Source of the DNA: Daucus carota subsp. sativus
Lineage: Eukaryota > Streptophyta > Magnoliopsida > Apiales > Apiaceae
DNA length: 64,000 nucleotides
Assembly: GCF_001625215.2 (NCBI RefSeq)
Contig: NC_030382.2
Span: forward strand, 46,837,364 to 46,901,363
Reading direction: 5' to 3'
Shown here: one piece after another, positions 10,577 through 22,602 of the stretch
Numbering within the stretch: the first letter of the stretch is position 1
How the letters are laid out: each line of letters opens with the position of its first letter
Program-made: the position numbers and the translations under genes
The notes under the pieces: model-generated
Told to the model about the DNA's origin: nothing
Databases searched by the model: none
Seen by the model: the letters and a program-made list of their open reading frames with translations, nothing else

Positions 10577-12998
10577 TCAGTTGTCATTCTTTTCATTGGC
10601 TTCTTCTTCCAGGGCGCATTGGGGATGGAGATCAAAGTTGCATTCTTCACACCTGAATGCCCACACCTTTCCATCCTTGCCACACTTCTGACACACATAA
10701 ATCCGATAGCGAGTGAGGTCTAGCTCATGCTTCTCATCAAGTGCATTCTTGACCTTCTGTGGCCACCCCTTGGCCATCTCCTCATGCTCGGCTTCAATTT
10801 CCTTTATGTGCTGCTCTGTGAAAGGATAAGTGTCAGAGCCATGAAGCATAACAAGGTCCTGTGCGTCTGTTGTGACAGTCTTGCCGCTTACCCCTATGGC
10901 TACTAACTTGGGAATGCTTCGCATCTTGAACAGACTAGTTAATGATGCCTTCCTTGGATCGCCAAATGGAAGTGCCAGCCATGGCATAGTAGAGAAGTAG
11001 TCGTCGAAGGAGGTTTGGTCATGATCAAAGGAAATGAAAACTAGTTCAAAACCAACATTCTTTGACTTGATATTTTGGTAGATTTCGATGAGCTTTGGGG
11101 TGAAAACACGACATGGAGGACACCAGTGAGCAGAGAAATATAAGAGGACATCTTTTCCAACAAGATCAGAGACAGGTACCTTCAAAATATCAAAATTGAC
11201 AAGATGTTAGTGTTTTCTTCCCATTTGCTCGTCCCTGGCCTGTAAGAACCTGAGCAACTAATAGGTATCTAAACAGGCCTCATAAAACAATGCACAGGAT
11301 AAACCAACTAATTTTATGAACAAACCTGGATACCATCTTTTGCAATCACAAAATCCTTCTCTTCTGATACCAAAATCGACTCCAATGTTTGATTTTCTCT
11401 CTTGGTTTTCTCTATCTCCTCCAGCTCAGAAAATTTCTTGGGAGTAAACGGGTAAGCCAAGCTGCCATGTTCTGTGACTGTATCAGCCACATTTGTATGA
11501 AGAGTCTTTCCATCTGGCCCTAAGATGACTAAAGTGGGGAATGCCGAAATCATGAAGTATCTGCTCAGCTTCTCACACTTGATGTCCTTGAAAGGCAATG
11601 AAAACCAAGGTGCCCCTTCCATACCTTTTCTGAATGATTCTTCATCCGTATCTTGGGGAATAGTCACAATTTCGAAGCTCTCTCCTTTCTCCTTCAGTTC
11701 TTTATAAATTTTGACAAGCTTTTCAGTGAATACAGCAGATCCGCTGAATGCTGACATTGTAAAGTACAATCCTATCGTTTTCCCTTCAAGCTCTGTGACA
11801 GGCACCTCAAGTTGTTCGATGTACAATGTTAAAAATTAGTTTAACTAAAAAGAAAAAAAATCATTGAAGATTGTAATCAGTGAGAACTTCTGGGATGTAA
11901 CTCACTTCCATCCCATCATTTGTAATTACAAAGTTGCGAAACTGGGACTCCAAGACAGATGTCAGGGACTGGTCCCTCCTTGCTAATTCATCCTGCTCTT
12001 TGAGTTCTTTAACATGTTGCAGTGTAAAAGGATACCCCTCTAATCCATGGTCCACAATGATCTGAACTCCGTCGCTAGTCAAAACTTTTCCATACTCATC
12101 CAGCAAAACAAGATGTGGAAGCCCCCTTACTCTGAACAAGTCTCTCAGCTCATTACGCTTGTCAGAATCAGAGAACGGTATAGCAACCCAAGGCATATTG
12201 GAGAAAAACTTGTTGAAAGATTCAACATCTCTATCGGCTGAAATGAATGCAACTTCAAACCCGGCCTTGGCAGAGACATCATTGAACACATCAACTAATT
12301 TCCGGGTGAAACGATGACACGGACCACACCATGAGGCTGAGAAGTATAAACCAACTGTCTTTCCTTGCAGCATATCAATTTTAACCTGAAATTATAACAT
12401 TAGAAAAGAATTTTCTTTAGTGGTGCATGATAGCCAACTGGCAATTGTACAATATTCCATTAATCAAAATTCGACAAAACACGAACTTATAATTTCTATA
12501 GAACTTAAAGAGTCCCTACTGATTTAAACAGAAAGATATTTTATCAGCTCAACTTATTGTCATGATAAGCTAATCAGTCATAAACAATCCTAGAGAGTCT
12601 AGAAAGCAGCAGCAGTGTTAATAAGAGATACAGAGTGTACATTGCACATGATCAGGAGATAACTTGGGGGAGCTACCTAGGTTTTTCCGCACATCAACTT
12701 CACATAATATTGTAAAAGTTTTTCATTGGCCCCGGAGAGATTTCAAAAATTATTGATTTTTTTGTGACAAGGAAAAATTATTGACATTTTTATTAACATT
12801 AAAGAGAACAATTATGTGATCCAGCCTCCAGGCGCTGCTAAAGAAAAATTCAGGTTCTGCCAGTGTATATGATGTTACCTGTTCACCAGAATTGCAAACC
12901 AGGTAATCTCGGTCTGGAGAAGAAAGAAGAGAATGGATATGGTACGAATTAGAAGCTTCTAGCAGCTTATCAACACCACTAACAGCTTCTTCTGCCAT
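10577..12998 (-). CDS. NRX1: Nucleoredoxin 1
   Basis: Four exons on the minus strand: 12879-12998, 11906-12385, 11326-11805 and 10577-11179, all GT-AG and phase 0, 560 residues. Each of the last three exons carries essentially one thioredoxin-like domain. Domain 1 has WCGPC (residues 59-63). Domain 2 has AFSGSA where the active-site cysteines would be, so it should be redox-dead. Domain 3 has WCPPC (379-383). A C1-like Cys/His zinc module follows at about 521-548 (CQKC, CEEC, HPQC). Plant NRX1 is a cytosolic and nuclear disulfide reductase reported to protect antioxidant enzymes such as catalase. I chose MAEEAVSG (12998) over an upstream in-frame ATG at 13022 because the family begins just before the HSLLSSP block. 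The length and domain order are normal for the family. Confidence 0.93.
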
Positions 12999-13200
12999 TT
13001 GTGATTTGTACAGCAAGCTCAAATGCTTCTTGAAAAAACTTTACCAGACTGAATTGAAAATATATACAGAGCGGAGATATTAATGCATTCTTTCAAACGG
13101 CTAGCCAATAGCAGTTGTGACAAAACTTGTACATTGGAATACTCAGTCTTCTGTGTTATTTGTCATAATCTATATGTCATTTTAGACACCACAAGAATGA

Positions 13201-13386
13201 GGGAAATACTATTTCTAGAGCTGATTTTTTTTAATTTCCAGAGCAAACAAAGTATGAAAAGATGAAACTGCCCCCGTGCATACACACTAACAGCAAAAGA
13301 AAAAACACCAACGAGGGGTAATTTCATCTTTTCATTCCTTTTCAGCTCTGGAAATTAAAAAATGGCTCTGGAAATAACATTTTCCC
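13201..13386. mobile_element. Fold-back MITE with 8-bp target duplication
   Basis: The 186-bp element is two arms of about 75 bp in inverted orientation around a loop of about 40 nt. Ends are GGGAAATACTATTTC and GGAAATAACATTTTCCC. It is flanked by AAGAATGA at 13193-13200 and 13387-13394, an 8-bp target duplication as made by hAT transposases. No coding capacity. It lies just upstream of NRX1. Confidence 0.8.
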
Positions 13387-13636
13387 AAGAATGAAGGTAC
13401 TTGCACATATTTATAGTCTGCATTTTGATTTTGCTTCCAGAGCAGTTACAGGCAGGGTTGCTATTTTCCTGCTTTAAGGAAGAATTTTGGTCAGAACTCA
13501 GAACATGAATTCTATCTAATTTGATTGAGCAAAAACATGGAATTTCAACCAAAAACAACAAAATATGTTCATCAGTGACATATGCACATTCTGTAAGTCT
13601 TATGAGTCATAACATTCCTTATAATCAAATATATAA

Positions 13637-14033
13637 TAGCAAGTCCAATATGTTACCTATCTCATTACTTATTAATAATATAAAATAATGAATCCTAGTG
13701 AGTCTTAGTGATTTAGGTAATCTTTTAGTGTCAAACTCTAATAGCAATCCCTATATTTGTTCTCCTAAAATTATTTTAATAATAAATTTGAGAGAGAGAA
13801 GGGGATATGGAGAGAAAAGACAAAAAAAGAAGGAGTTAAATGATTATTTTATTCATAAATATTAAATAGGTAATGGCCAGGGGTTACTTATAAATAGGTA
13901 ATGGCCAGATGATTTGAGGTTGTGCTAGTGATTTAAGTAACCACCAGAAGAGTGTTGTAGTGCTTTTTTTTAGTGCATTACCTAAATATGAATGAGTTTA
14001 GGAGGAAGTTTATGTAACATATTGGACTTGTTC
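13637..14033. mobile_element. MITE with AGCAAGTCC-type ends
   Basis: Inverted ends AGCAAGTCCAATATGTTAC and GTAACATATTGGACTTGTT about 397 bp apart. Flanks are TAA on the left and TGA on the right, compatible with a decayed 3-bp duplication. It belongs to the same family as 45160-45530. Confidence 0.8.
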
Positions 14034-14249
14034 TGAGAAACCAAAGTATAAATCTGGGCCAATTCTTAGCTTCAAGCTTTGAAGCATATATCTCCATCAC
14101 AAACCCATCCTTCCCTCTGAGTTTTCTTTTTCTTCAACATCCTCCTCGGCATTAACATCAACATCATCTTTTAGTTTTTCTTTTTTTATTATATTTGATT
14201 TAACTAGCGCAGTTCGTTAAGTACCTCTTATGGTATTACTATCATATAA

Positions 14250-14621
14250 GAGCAACTCCAACAATCTCTTAACATCCTTCTCAAAAAAAATATAAACTAT
14301 TGAATCCTAACTATTTAGGATACTTTCATATGATTCTTCTCCAACAATCTCTTTATCCATGTCTCCTAAACTATTGTATATTATTAAATGGACTTGTAAT
14401 ATTTGAATAAAGAAATGTAATAGTAGTAAAAGTTGGACAAGTTTGACATATATTAATAAAGAATGAAATGAGGAGAGGAGAGAGAATCTTAAGTATGAGG
14501 AGGATTTTGAAGCTCCTAACAATTTGAGGAAGGCTTAGGAGATTGTTGGAGTGAAATTTGAACACAATCTTCTTCAAAAATATGACTTAGGAGTGTAGTA
14601 AGGAGCTTGTTAGTGATGCTC
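14250..14621. mobile_element. MITE with GAGCAACTCC-type ends, TAA duplication
   Basis: About 372 bp from GAGCAACTCCAACAATC to GATGCTC, flanked by TAA on both sides (14247-14249, 14622-14624). Internal inverted repeats such as CTCCAACAATCTC and GAGATTGTTGGAG support a fold-back structure. No coding capacity. Confidence 0.75.
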
Positions 14622-14624
14622 TAA

Positions 14625-15618
14625 TAGAGTAAAATTTTACTCCACTTGTGACTTGTAAAATAATAAGATGTCATTAATGTCGATACGTGTTCATATATAA
14701 AGTACAGTACAATTGTGATATTTCTATACATGATGAAAACAATCCGCGTCCTGAGAGAATTGTGACTTGTGAGAAACGAATCTTGCGGTGTATGGTAATC
14801 TATTTTTCCTATTTCAAAAAATCAGTCAAAGGACTACTTTCATTACCAATACCCATCGCAGTATTGCACTTACACTTTCGGCTTTAGCCCTGTTTTTCAT
14901 GGCAATAATGCTTGCTTTATGTTTAGCATATCATTGTAACTGTCTTTTAACAATAATTAACTATAAAACAATGATTAATCGAGTTAATTACCGTTCATGC
15001 AAGTGGTCGTCCAGGTGTCTTGAATGAGGTATTGATTTTGTCACCCAAACTCATGTGAATCCACCTTGTTTTTGATATTTTTAGCTGTATTTAAACAAAT
15101 TAATATAAAATCAAATTAGGCCCAAACAATATTCTGAAAATAGATTTTCCCGAATACTATTTATTTCTGTGATGTTAGGCCAGGGGAGGCCACACATATA
15201 TTATTTATTAAAAAAGAATATTTATAAAGAAAAAACAAACATGTAAGAAATGTACAGAAAAGATAAAGTGGCTGTCGGATGATCAACAAGGTTATTTCAA
15301 TGTCTCGAGCCTGATGTATAAAGTGCGCTAAATCATTACTTTCTCTTCATACAATGCAGCATAAAATCCAAGCTCTTGCGGTAAAGAACAGATGCAGCAT
15401 CTTTATTAAAGAAAAATTGTTCTTTTTTGAATTCAAATATGTCTCATTAGAAAGCCATGTTGTGCTCAAGCCATTCCCTCAACAAGCATATAATATATTC
15501 TTGCCTCTTCTATTAATCACTCCAAGCACTTGTTCTTGCTCTAGCCTTTACTCAACGAATAGCTCCTTGTACAACATTTATTAAACCTGTAGGAAAATTT
15601 TAATTTTGTGTCGAAAAA
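14625..15618. other. Intergenic DNA upstream of the small membrane protein gene
   Basis: AT-rich sequence without a convincing gene. The last 300 bp is presumably the promoter and 5' UTR of the next gene. It contains TATAAAG at 15317-15323, about 300 nt before the ATG, and a more proximal TATAATATA near 15487; I cannot tell which is used. Confidence 0.5.
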
Positions 15619-16092
15619 ATGTCGCAGCCGTTTGAAGTGTACCCTGCAGTTTATCCAACTCCAACCACACCGACCCCTGCAGCTACACACCACTCGAATG
15701 GATCATTCGGGACGGTGTTCGCGGTGCTGGCGGTTATAGTCTTTGTATCGGCCATTGCTTGTTGTTTGGGAAGGTTATGCAACAAGCGCCGCGATCGTTC
15801 CAAGGACAAGCAAGGCAAAGCTGCGTCGCATTCGAAAGAGAAGGATGCTAAGAAAAATAATGGTTCTCACGGGGACTTGGAATTTGGATTTGACAAGAGG
15901 CTTTCGAGTTCCAAAGTGGCTGCTCATGAAGATTTCAGGGTGCCTAAAGCGTTTCCAAAGGGCGGAGCCAGAGGTGATGGGGATATTGAGTTTGGATTTG
16001 ATAAGAAAATGCCGAGCGCTAGACCGAAAGGAAATCACAATGGGCAACCTAAAAAGGAAGTGAGATTTGCTAAAAATAACGAGCCAAAATAA
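15619..16092 (+). CDS. Small single-pass membrane protein with basic tail, unknown function
   Basis: Single exon, 157 residues. The N-terminus (1-29) is rich in Pro and Thr. One strong hydrophobic segment at about 30-50 ends in CCLGRLC, followed at once by a lysine/arginine-rich stretch (NKRRDRSKDK), which predicts a short N-terminal outside and a long cytoplasmic C-terminal tail. The cysteines at the membrane edge could be acylated (inference). The tail holds two copies of a nine-residue motif, DLEFGFDKR (86-94) and DIEFGFDKK (122-130), each followed by basic sequence. I believe similar short plant-only membrane proteins exist but do not recognise a named family. Codon periodicity, the TM segment and the repeated motif make it a real gene, not a chance frame. 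Confidence 0.85.
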   Translation: MSQPFEVYPAVYPTPTTPTPAATHHSNGSFGTVFAVLAVIVFVSAIACCLGRLCNKRRDRSKDKQGKAASHSKEKDAKKNNGSHGDLEFGFDKRLSSSKVAAHEDFRVPKAFPKGGARGDGDIEFGFDKKMPSARPKGNHNGQPKKEVRFAKNNEPK

Positions 16093-16381
16093 GTGTTTGA
16101 TACAGTTGTTACTTCCGAACAAATCCATTATGGAGGTTTGTAATTTGTTAAAGACGCCGATATCAGTTGTCATTAAAAAGTTATATTTTGATTTAAAAAA
16201 CATATATTAGCATTTGACAAGTGTTTGGGAATATGAAATGTTTAGCCATTTTTCTTGTCGTACAACTAAAGTTATCCTATCTTTCATTATAGAGTTAAGT
16301 TCTTATAGAGTTAAGTTCAATGAAGACCATATTTTTTTTGGAAACCTGGATACCACTTATATTCTGCAAGTAAAATATTTC

Positions 16382-16711
16382 GGCCCTGTTTGGAAATTAA
16401 CTGTTAGCGGATTGAATTAAATGTTTTGACTAGCGGATTGAAGTAGATGTTTTGACTAACAGATTGAATTAGATGTTTCTCGTAAAACTGTTTGGTTAAT
16501 AGTTGATTGATTAGCTTTTTTGACACAAACCAAAACCTTTAACTCAAAAAGTTCCTCAAAGTAGCTTTTTCAAAATTAGCTTTTTGGTTCCAAACCTCTA
16601 TTTCAATCCGCTAACTACCAAACATTTATATTAGCGGATTTTAGTGGTCAAACCTATAAACCACCCCAAACCTCTAATTTTGCCTCAAGCCTCTAATTTC
16701 CAAACAGGACC
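16382..16711. mobile_element. Tourist-like MITE with GGYCCTGTTTGG ends
   Basis: Inverted ends GGCCCTGTTTGGAAATTA and TAATTTCCAAACAGGACC about 330 bp apart, flanked by TTC on both sides (3-bp duplication). Its interior matches the element at 57472-57782, for instance the block around CTCTATTTCAATCCGCTAAC. No coding capacity. Confidence 0.8.
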
Positions 16712-17199
16712 TTCATAAAAATATTGCAAAACGTATAATTTTACAAATCATGTTCTACGAAATCATTATTTTATCTAAAATCTTGAATATCATATAAGTT
16801 TTACATGTAGAACATTACAAAATGTTTTGTTCTATGAAATATGTTTAGTTTGCAGAATATTTGTTCAACTTGCAGAACATACATTATCTACCTATTAAAT
16901 ATAGATCTCCAACAATTTTAATGAATGCAAAATATTTGTAGAACATATTTTACAAAATAATATATTTTATAATGTTTTAGTTGCAGAATATATATGGTCT
17001 CCGATGAAATAGCGGTTTCTCACAACATATTTTTGCAGATAAAATGTGTAAATAAAATTCCTTCAAATTATAAGGAGAATAGCACCGAACAATCAAATTT
17101 CTGTCATTTTATCTTAAATGATGGGTGTGATGTGAAATTTGGTATATTTTCAGCGGAGTTATTGATAGGACTATAATCATAAGATAATTAATAAAGAAC

Positions 17200-17577
17200 A
17201 GGGATAATTTTAAAAATACCCATCTGTATAATTATTTTTTTAAAAATACTACAATCTTTTCATTGTTTTTTAAAAATACCTTTTCATAAATATTTTTTTT
17301 TCAAAAATACGGTTTTGCAACTTTTGCAACCTCATTTGCAACCTTGGGTTTCAGTTGCAAATGAGGTTGCAAAAGTCGCAACCTCATTTGCAACTTTTGC
17401 AACCTCATTTGCAACTGAAAGGCTGGCACCCCCGAAGGTTGGAAATGAGGTTGCAAAAGTTGCAAATCGTAATTTTGAAAAAAGAATTTTATGAAAAGGT
17501 ATTTTTAAAAAAAATTCTGAAAGGTAGTATTTTTGAAAACAATAATAGAAAAGTTAGGTATTTTTGTAGATTTCCCT
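17200..17577. mobile_element. Inverted-repeat element with palindromic GCAACCTCATTTGC core
   Basis: Ends AGGGATAATTTTAAAAATAC and AGGTATTTTTGTAGATTTCCCT are inverted repeats, and TTTTTAAAAATAC motifs recur inside. The core (about 17308-17470) is a cluster of GCAACCTCATTTGCAAC and its reverse complement in alternating orientation. The flanks (AATAAAGAAC, AAAGAAAAAG) are not a clean target duplication, so the superfamily stays open; a MULE or fold-back element is most likely. Confidence 0.65.
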
Positions 17578-19032
17578 AAAGAAAAAGGAATAAAATAGTA
17601 AAATATACGTAATTGTGTGATGGGGAATTGAAAAAAAATTCAAATATTTGCCGAGGCTCACAACGTGTTTGAAAACATGCAATACCGCACAAGCAGGGAC
17701 TTGGAATTGATTCTTCCTTCTGATCTCCAGCCAAACTTCGACTAAGGATAGATAGTTCAAGGTAAACATACTTTAGATTATAATTCATTTTTCTTTAGAT
17801 TATAGTTCATTCTTCTTTGAACAAATTAGATTATAAATTTATAATTCATAGTAAGTTGTTTCCGAGAATAGTTGCTCCTCCCAGCTTTTAAATATTTTTC
17901 CTGTGATATCTTCAGGAAGTGCATCCAACGTGTCGAAGTGGGTAATTTATAAAATCTATCTCAGAATTTATCAAAAGTAAAAAGAAGAAAAAGTTAAACG
18001 TTGTGAGAAGAAGGTGCATATTGTTTTGGACAGGAAAGTTGCGATCTCTAATAATTGACGAGATCATATATATTGTGAAAAAACCAAAAATAAAGACAGA
18101 AAACCTTCAAAGTTAAAGCCCAAATCACTCAATTCAAAAATATTATTTCGCAAACTTATTTTAGTTACAAATTTATAACTTTCCTATAAAAAAGAGATTT
18201 CTAAAACAATGGGTCTATTACAAAGAAACACATTAAAATCAAAATGTCCCAACCATTCGACCGTTACTTTTATCCACCCCTCTTGTTTGAATAGTATGAT
18301 TTATAACCTCACAATTGAATATTTGCTCTTAGATTTTTTTAAGACGAACCCGAATTGAACTCATGATCACGGATAACAGAGGATAAATTACTGATCCTTA
18401 CTTGCAAACCCTTGCATCTACCCACCGGTCAAGGGGTAATTTTACAACGGTGAAAGTGGTGCTTGGGGTTATATCCATTATCACCGTCGCTCGTTATGGC
18501 GCGTTCAGGAGTATTGTCACTCACGCCGCAAGGCATCAAAGGGCGAGCAAAGTGAACCTGCAGAAACGTCAGTGAAGATAGAACCAGCAGAGCTTACAAC
18601 TATGTAGTATTTTTTAGATAAGAATATTCAGTGCACATATTAACTAGCAATATCTCTTACTAGTAGTATATGTTTTAGTGTTAATGAATCTTTTAGCAGA
18701 TAATTATAGAGGTTATGGACGGATTGCTGATGGAAATATGTTGGCCGGTAGCTTGTAAATCTAAAGTGCAATTGAAGTTTGAAAAAATAATAATTGAAGT
18801 GCCTATGGACCCCTTGTTAGGACGGTCACAAGGTACAATAATTTCAGTCCATGACATAAATTTTTTACTTTTACTCGACTTGGAAAATCTTTTAAGCTGT
18901 AAAAGCAAACAAATGTTCACCAATAGTACATACTCATAAACGATGTTCAAACATATTCCACGCAAGGAGATCATAATGTATATGTCTAAATGGTGAATAT
19001 GGTGATAGTACTGTATATGTAAAAAAATTAGA
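17578..19032. other. Intergenic DNA without recognised features
   Basis: AT-rich, with a few short local repeats around AGATTATAATTCAT near 17775-17850. No convincing gene, RNA or bounded mobile element. Confidence 0.55.
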
Positions 19033-19149
19033 ATTAATGCCTTCTCACATTTGGAAAAATAATGAATGGATTACTGGCTGCAGTGGTTAGTGATTTTTGT
19101 GCGGCCAGTAATCCATTCACTATTTTTCCATATGTGAGAAGGCATTAAT
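19033..19149. repeat. Near-perfect hairpin, 45-bp arms (miRNA-like or minimal MITE)
   Basis: Arms 19033-19078 and about 19104-19149 pair almost completely, with only a few mismatches; left arm starts ATTAATGCCTTCTCACAT, right arm ends ATGTGAGAAGGCATTAAT. The loop is about 25 nt (around CAGTGGTTAGTGATTTTTG). The size and pairing fit a young plant miRNA precursor or a minimal fold-back transposon. It lies about 550 bp upstream of the bHLH gene. Confidence 0.75.
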
Positions 19150-19693
19150 ATTACTCTCACTGTCGTTCTCATTTTTTTACAATTTTTTCATACTGTTCGA
19201 CACGTATTTTAAGGCGCATATAAGACATAGTTTTATAATTTATTTTTAAAATTTTTCTTTTTTTATAAAAATTTAAACATCAAATTTTTATTTAGAAGAA
19301 AAAAAAGTTCAAAATAATTATCAAACTATATTTTGCGAGAGCATTAGAATGCGTGACGAGCACTCGTCTCCCAATGTAAACAAATGAGAGGCACGGATGG
19401 AGTTCATCTATATACCAGTAATTGTTTGCAGTTACATGTAGTTTTCCAAACAATCATTTGCAAGATTGGATGAGTCTATTTTGTATTATATGTGTAGTCC
19501 TCAGTCAAAACTGTACCTCCACGGCATATCAATAAACGCATCAGATTCCTCTGACAAAGATTTTCTGCTGATTTTACACGATACCCTACTCCACATTTCT
19601 GTTATTTATTTACCCTTTCTTCTTACTTGCTTTTCTTTCATCTTTTTACCCACTTGTTTAAATTTACTTGCATTACTGAATATTTTTTTTAAG

Positions 19694-22029
19694 ATGATTG
19701 TTGGGGCTTTGGAGAGAGCAGTGGAGTGGCTAAGGCCACTTGTTAAGACTCAAGAATGGGAGTATTGTGTGATCTGGAAGCTGGGTGATGATCCTTCCAG
19801 GTAAAAAAAATACCCATTACTTTTTTATTTAAGTTGAAGTTTTGTAAGTTGGTTTATGGGTTTATTGAATTGCAAGTGTTTGATGATTTGTGTGATTGAT
19901 TAGGTTTATTGAGTTTGTGAATTGTTGTTGTGGGGGTGGTGATGGTGTTAATGAGTGTGATGGCATTGTGAAAGAAGAAGGTGGTGGAGATGGTTTATGT
20001 AGAGACTATAATTTTCAGCATCGAATAGGGAGTGATGCTTGTGTGAAGCTTGCTCAGTATCCATTTTCATTGCCTTTGTATTCTGGGTATATGTTGCTCT
20101 ATTTCTTCTTACTTTGTGTATATGTGTATGAGTGTAAAGCTTTATATGAGTCTGAAACATTATTTGCTCGAATGCATGAAGGATACATGGAGAAGTAGCG
20201 ATGTCGAACCAACCGAGGTGGCTTAGCTATGGGAGCACCACTGACTTGAACAATGTGAGTCTGCTGTTGTAGTCTCTTTAAGAGTGCTCTGCGTAAAATT
20301 CAGATTGATGCTATTTTGTGGGGAGTGAATGATGTTACTATTTGTGATGTAATGAAATGTGAATATATTATTCGTTATAAGTTCATTAATAAAGCTCCTT
20401 GAGAGTTTTCCATCTTTACTTACTGCCATAGTTTGATAGCCATAAGCTTGGCTCTGTGCTGGTTTTTTTACTCACAAAGCTCGTGTAAGTTGAAATGCAT
20501 TCTTTTTGGGGCAGGAAACGGTAGGAACTCAAGTTCTTATTCCTGTTACTGGAGGTCTAATTGAGCTTTTTAGCAAGCAGAATGTAAGCTTTTAATGGCT
20601 TATCTTGCTCTTCAGAAGTCAAAACAATATGATATCGTTTGTTGTTTTCATTGACAAGGTCAAGTTTTTTTGTTTTGTTTTTTTTTTCAAATAGGTACCC
20701 TGTGATCAGAAACTAATAGAGCTTATAACAGCTTACTATAATGTATCGGTGAAACAAGAAATTATGAGTGCACACAGCCACAACGATAAAAGCCTCCTGG
20801 AAAAACTTCATAAGCATCCATTTGTTGTTGAACAATTGAATGATCAGTGCCATTTCAATTCTATGTCTAGGTTGCAGAGCCTCGTTACAGGATCCCAGGC
20901 CAGCCCATATGGAATTGAAGGATCATCAGCTGGTTCGACTCCTTCGAATGAATACCTATTACTGCAGTCTGGTTCTAGTCATGTGTCCCCAAATTTGTCA
21001 CCAATCAAGTCAATAGGAAACCCCACAAAGTCTTGGAAACGAAAGCTCAACGAGGAAATGCCAAAAGATGAAGTCGCGAGGGTGGCCAATCACGTGTTTG
21101 ATAAGAAAGATAAGGTAAAGGGTAAGCAGAAAACAGGCAAGGAACAATACTATTCAAAGAATCTTATCACAGAGAGAAACCGAAGAACCAGGATCAAAGA
21201 GGGACTATTCACTCTACGTGCTTTAGTACCCAACATTTCCAAGGTTCCAAGTCCTAACACTTAAATTGGTGACAATTATTTAAACTATCGCATTCATGCA
21301 CTCTAGTACTCACTTTTGTGCAATGGTTTTAGATGGATAGAGCAGCTATTCTGGGAGATGCAATAGATTATATAAAGGAATTGGAAAATACGGCAAGGAA
21401 TTGTCAAGCTGAGCTTAAGGAAATGGAAGAAGATGGCTGTAGCAAGGACAATGGGGCCTCAGAGATTTTAGAGCTAAAAGGGTCATATGAAGATAATAAA
21501 CGTTCACTTGCTAACGAAACCCTCCAAGGTTCTGCTGTTGCTGATCAGAATCAACCTATTCAGCAAATGCCGGTTAGTAGATTACACAAGCAGGGACGCT
21601 TTTCATGTGAATATTCATCAGAAATTCTGTTTTAAGATTTTAAAGAAGTACATTTATGACTGCAATAATACGTATTTTTCAGGTGGAGATCGAAGTAAAT
21701 CAAATTAGCCAAAAAGATATCTGGCTTAAAGTCGTCCACAGCCAGAAAAGAGATGGATTCTTAAGGTTGATGAAGACTGTACATTCTTTAGGCCTTCAAG
21801 TTATTGATGCCAATGTTACTACTTGCAAAGGGAGGGTGCTGAACATTTTCAAGATTGAGGTCAGTTAAAACCAAACAATATATTATGTTCTAGGCATAGT
21901 CAGGCAAAAACATAGCCAACATTCTCTTATTAATACTGACAGCATGGTTTTATATAATGCCAGGCAACACAAAAGGAGTTTGAACCACAGAAGTTGAAAG
22001 ATTTGTTGCTTACAAACTGGACATTGTAG
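19694..22029 (+). CDS. bHLH90: bHLH transcription factor, bHLH90-like
   Basis: Eight exons, all GT-AG: 19694-19800, 19904-20086, 20182-20254, 20515-20583, 20695-21243, 21333-21572, 21683-21859 and 21964-22029; 487 residues. The N-terminal bHLH-MYC_N-type domain begins with ERAVEWLRPLV and contains YCVIWKLGDDPSRFIEF, FVNCCCGG, a short HGEVAMS block and the GTQVLIPVTGGLIELF block. The basic region and first helix are NLITERNRRTRIKEG plus LFTLRALVPNISK (about 298-327). Helix 2 starts MDRAAILGDAIDYIKELE in exon 6. A C-terminal ACT-like domain follows (about 408-470: VEIEVNQ, DGFLRLMKTVHSLGLQVIDA). The family binds E-box DNA in the nucleus. The start region resembles Arabidopsis bHLH90 more than AMS, its better-known tapetum relative; the subgroup is my inference, membership of the bHLH family is certain. 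Confidence 0.88.
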
Positions 22030-22602
22030 TTCAATCCTGTTCCAGGAAGTTAACAGGGGCCTTCTCTTCTGATTTGTTAATATGGGCCTTCTCTTCTGAT
22101 CTGTTAGAATGATATAATTTGGAAGTTTGTATTGCGAGAAAAATGTGAGACCTGGTGAAGTTTTAGCCTTTAGTAAATTGATTGTTGAATCTTCTGTATC
22201 TTAGATCCGCCTGTACATGACTTACGATCAAGTTTAGTTAATTATATTTGTGTAGATCACAATCTCATCTCATTTTATAATTAATTTAAAATATTTAACA
22301 TGACACCTAAATTATCCTAGGAATGAATCCGGAATCTTTAATTATTTTTTTTAATGAACAATGGGTCAAATTGAAGTTCTATAATGATGAGCAGAAACTA
22401 AACATTAATGTTGTGCTCCAGAATTTTTGTCTGTCATAGAAAATAAAAAAACAGACGTATTTTTGAGTAATATTTTGACAAGGAAATAAAAGTAAATTTA
22501 AAATTTTGGAGAGAAATGTCCTTTTGTATGTGTCCAACAATTTTTTTTCTCACTTTTGAGAGAAGTAAATAGTCAATTTTTTATTCTTCCTTTTATAAGA
22601 AA
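22030..22602. other. bHLH gene 3' UTR and AT-rich flank
   Basis: The 3' UTR contains a short near-duplicate (GGCCTTCTCTTCTGAT at about 22057 and 22085). Then AT-rich DNA leads up to the Helitron-like element. No further gene is seen. Confidence 0.55.

Noticed and set aside
15775-16203. 142-codon minus-strand frame
   Set aside because: Antisense shadow of the small membrane protein gene.
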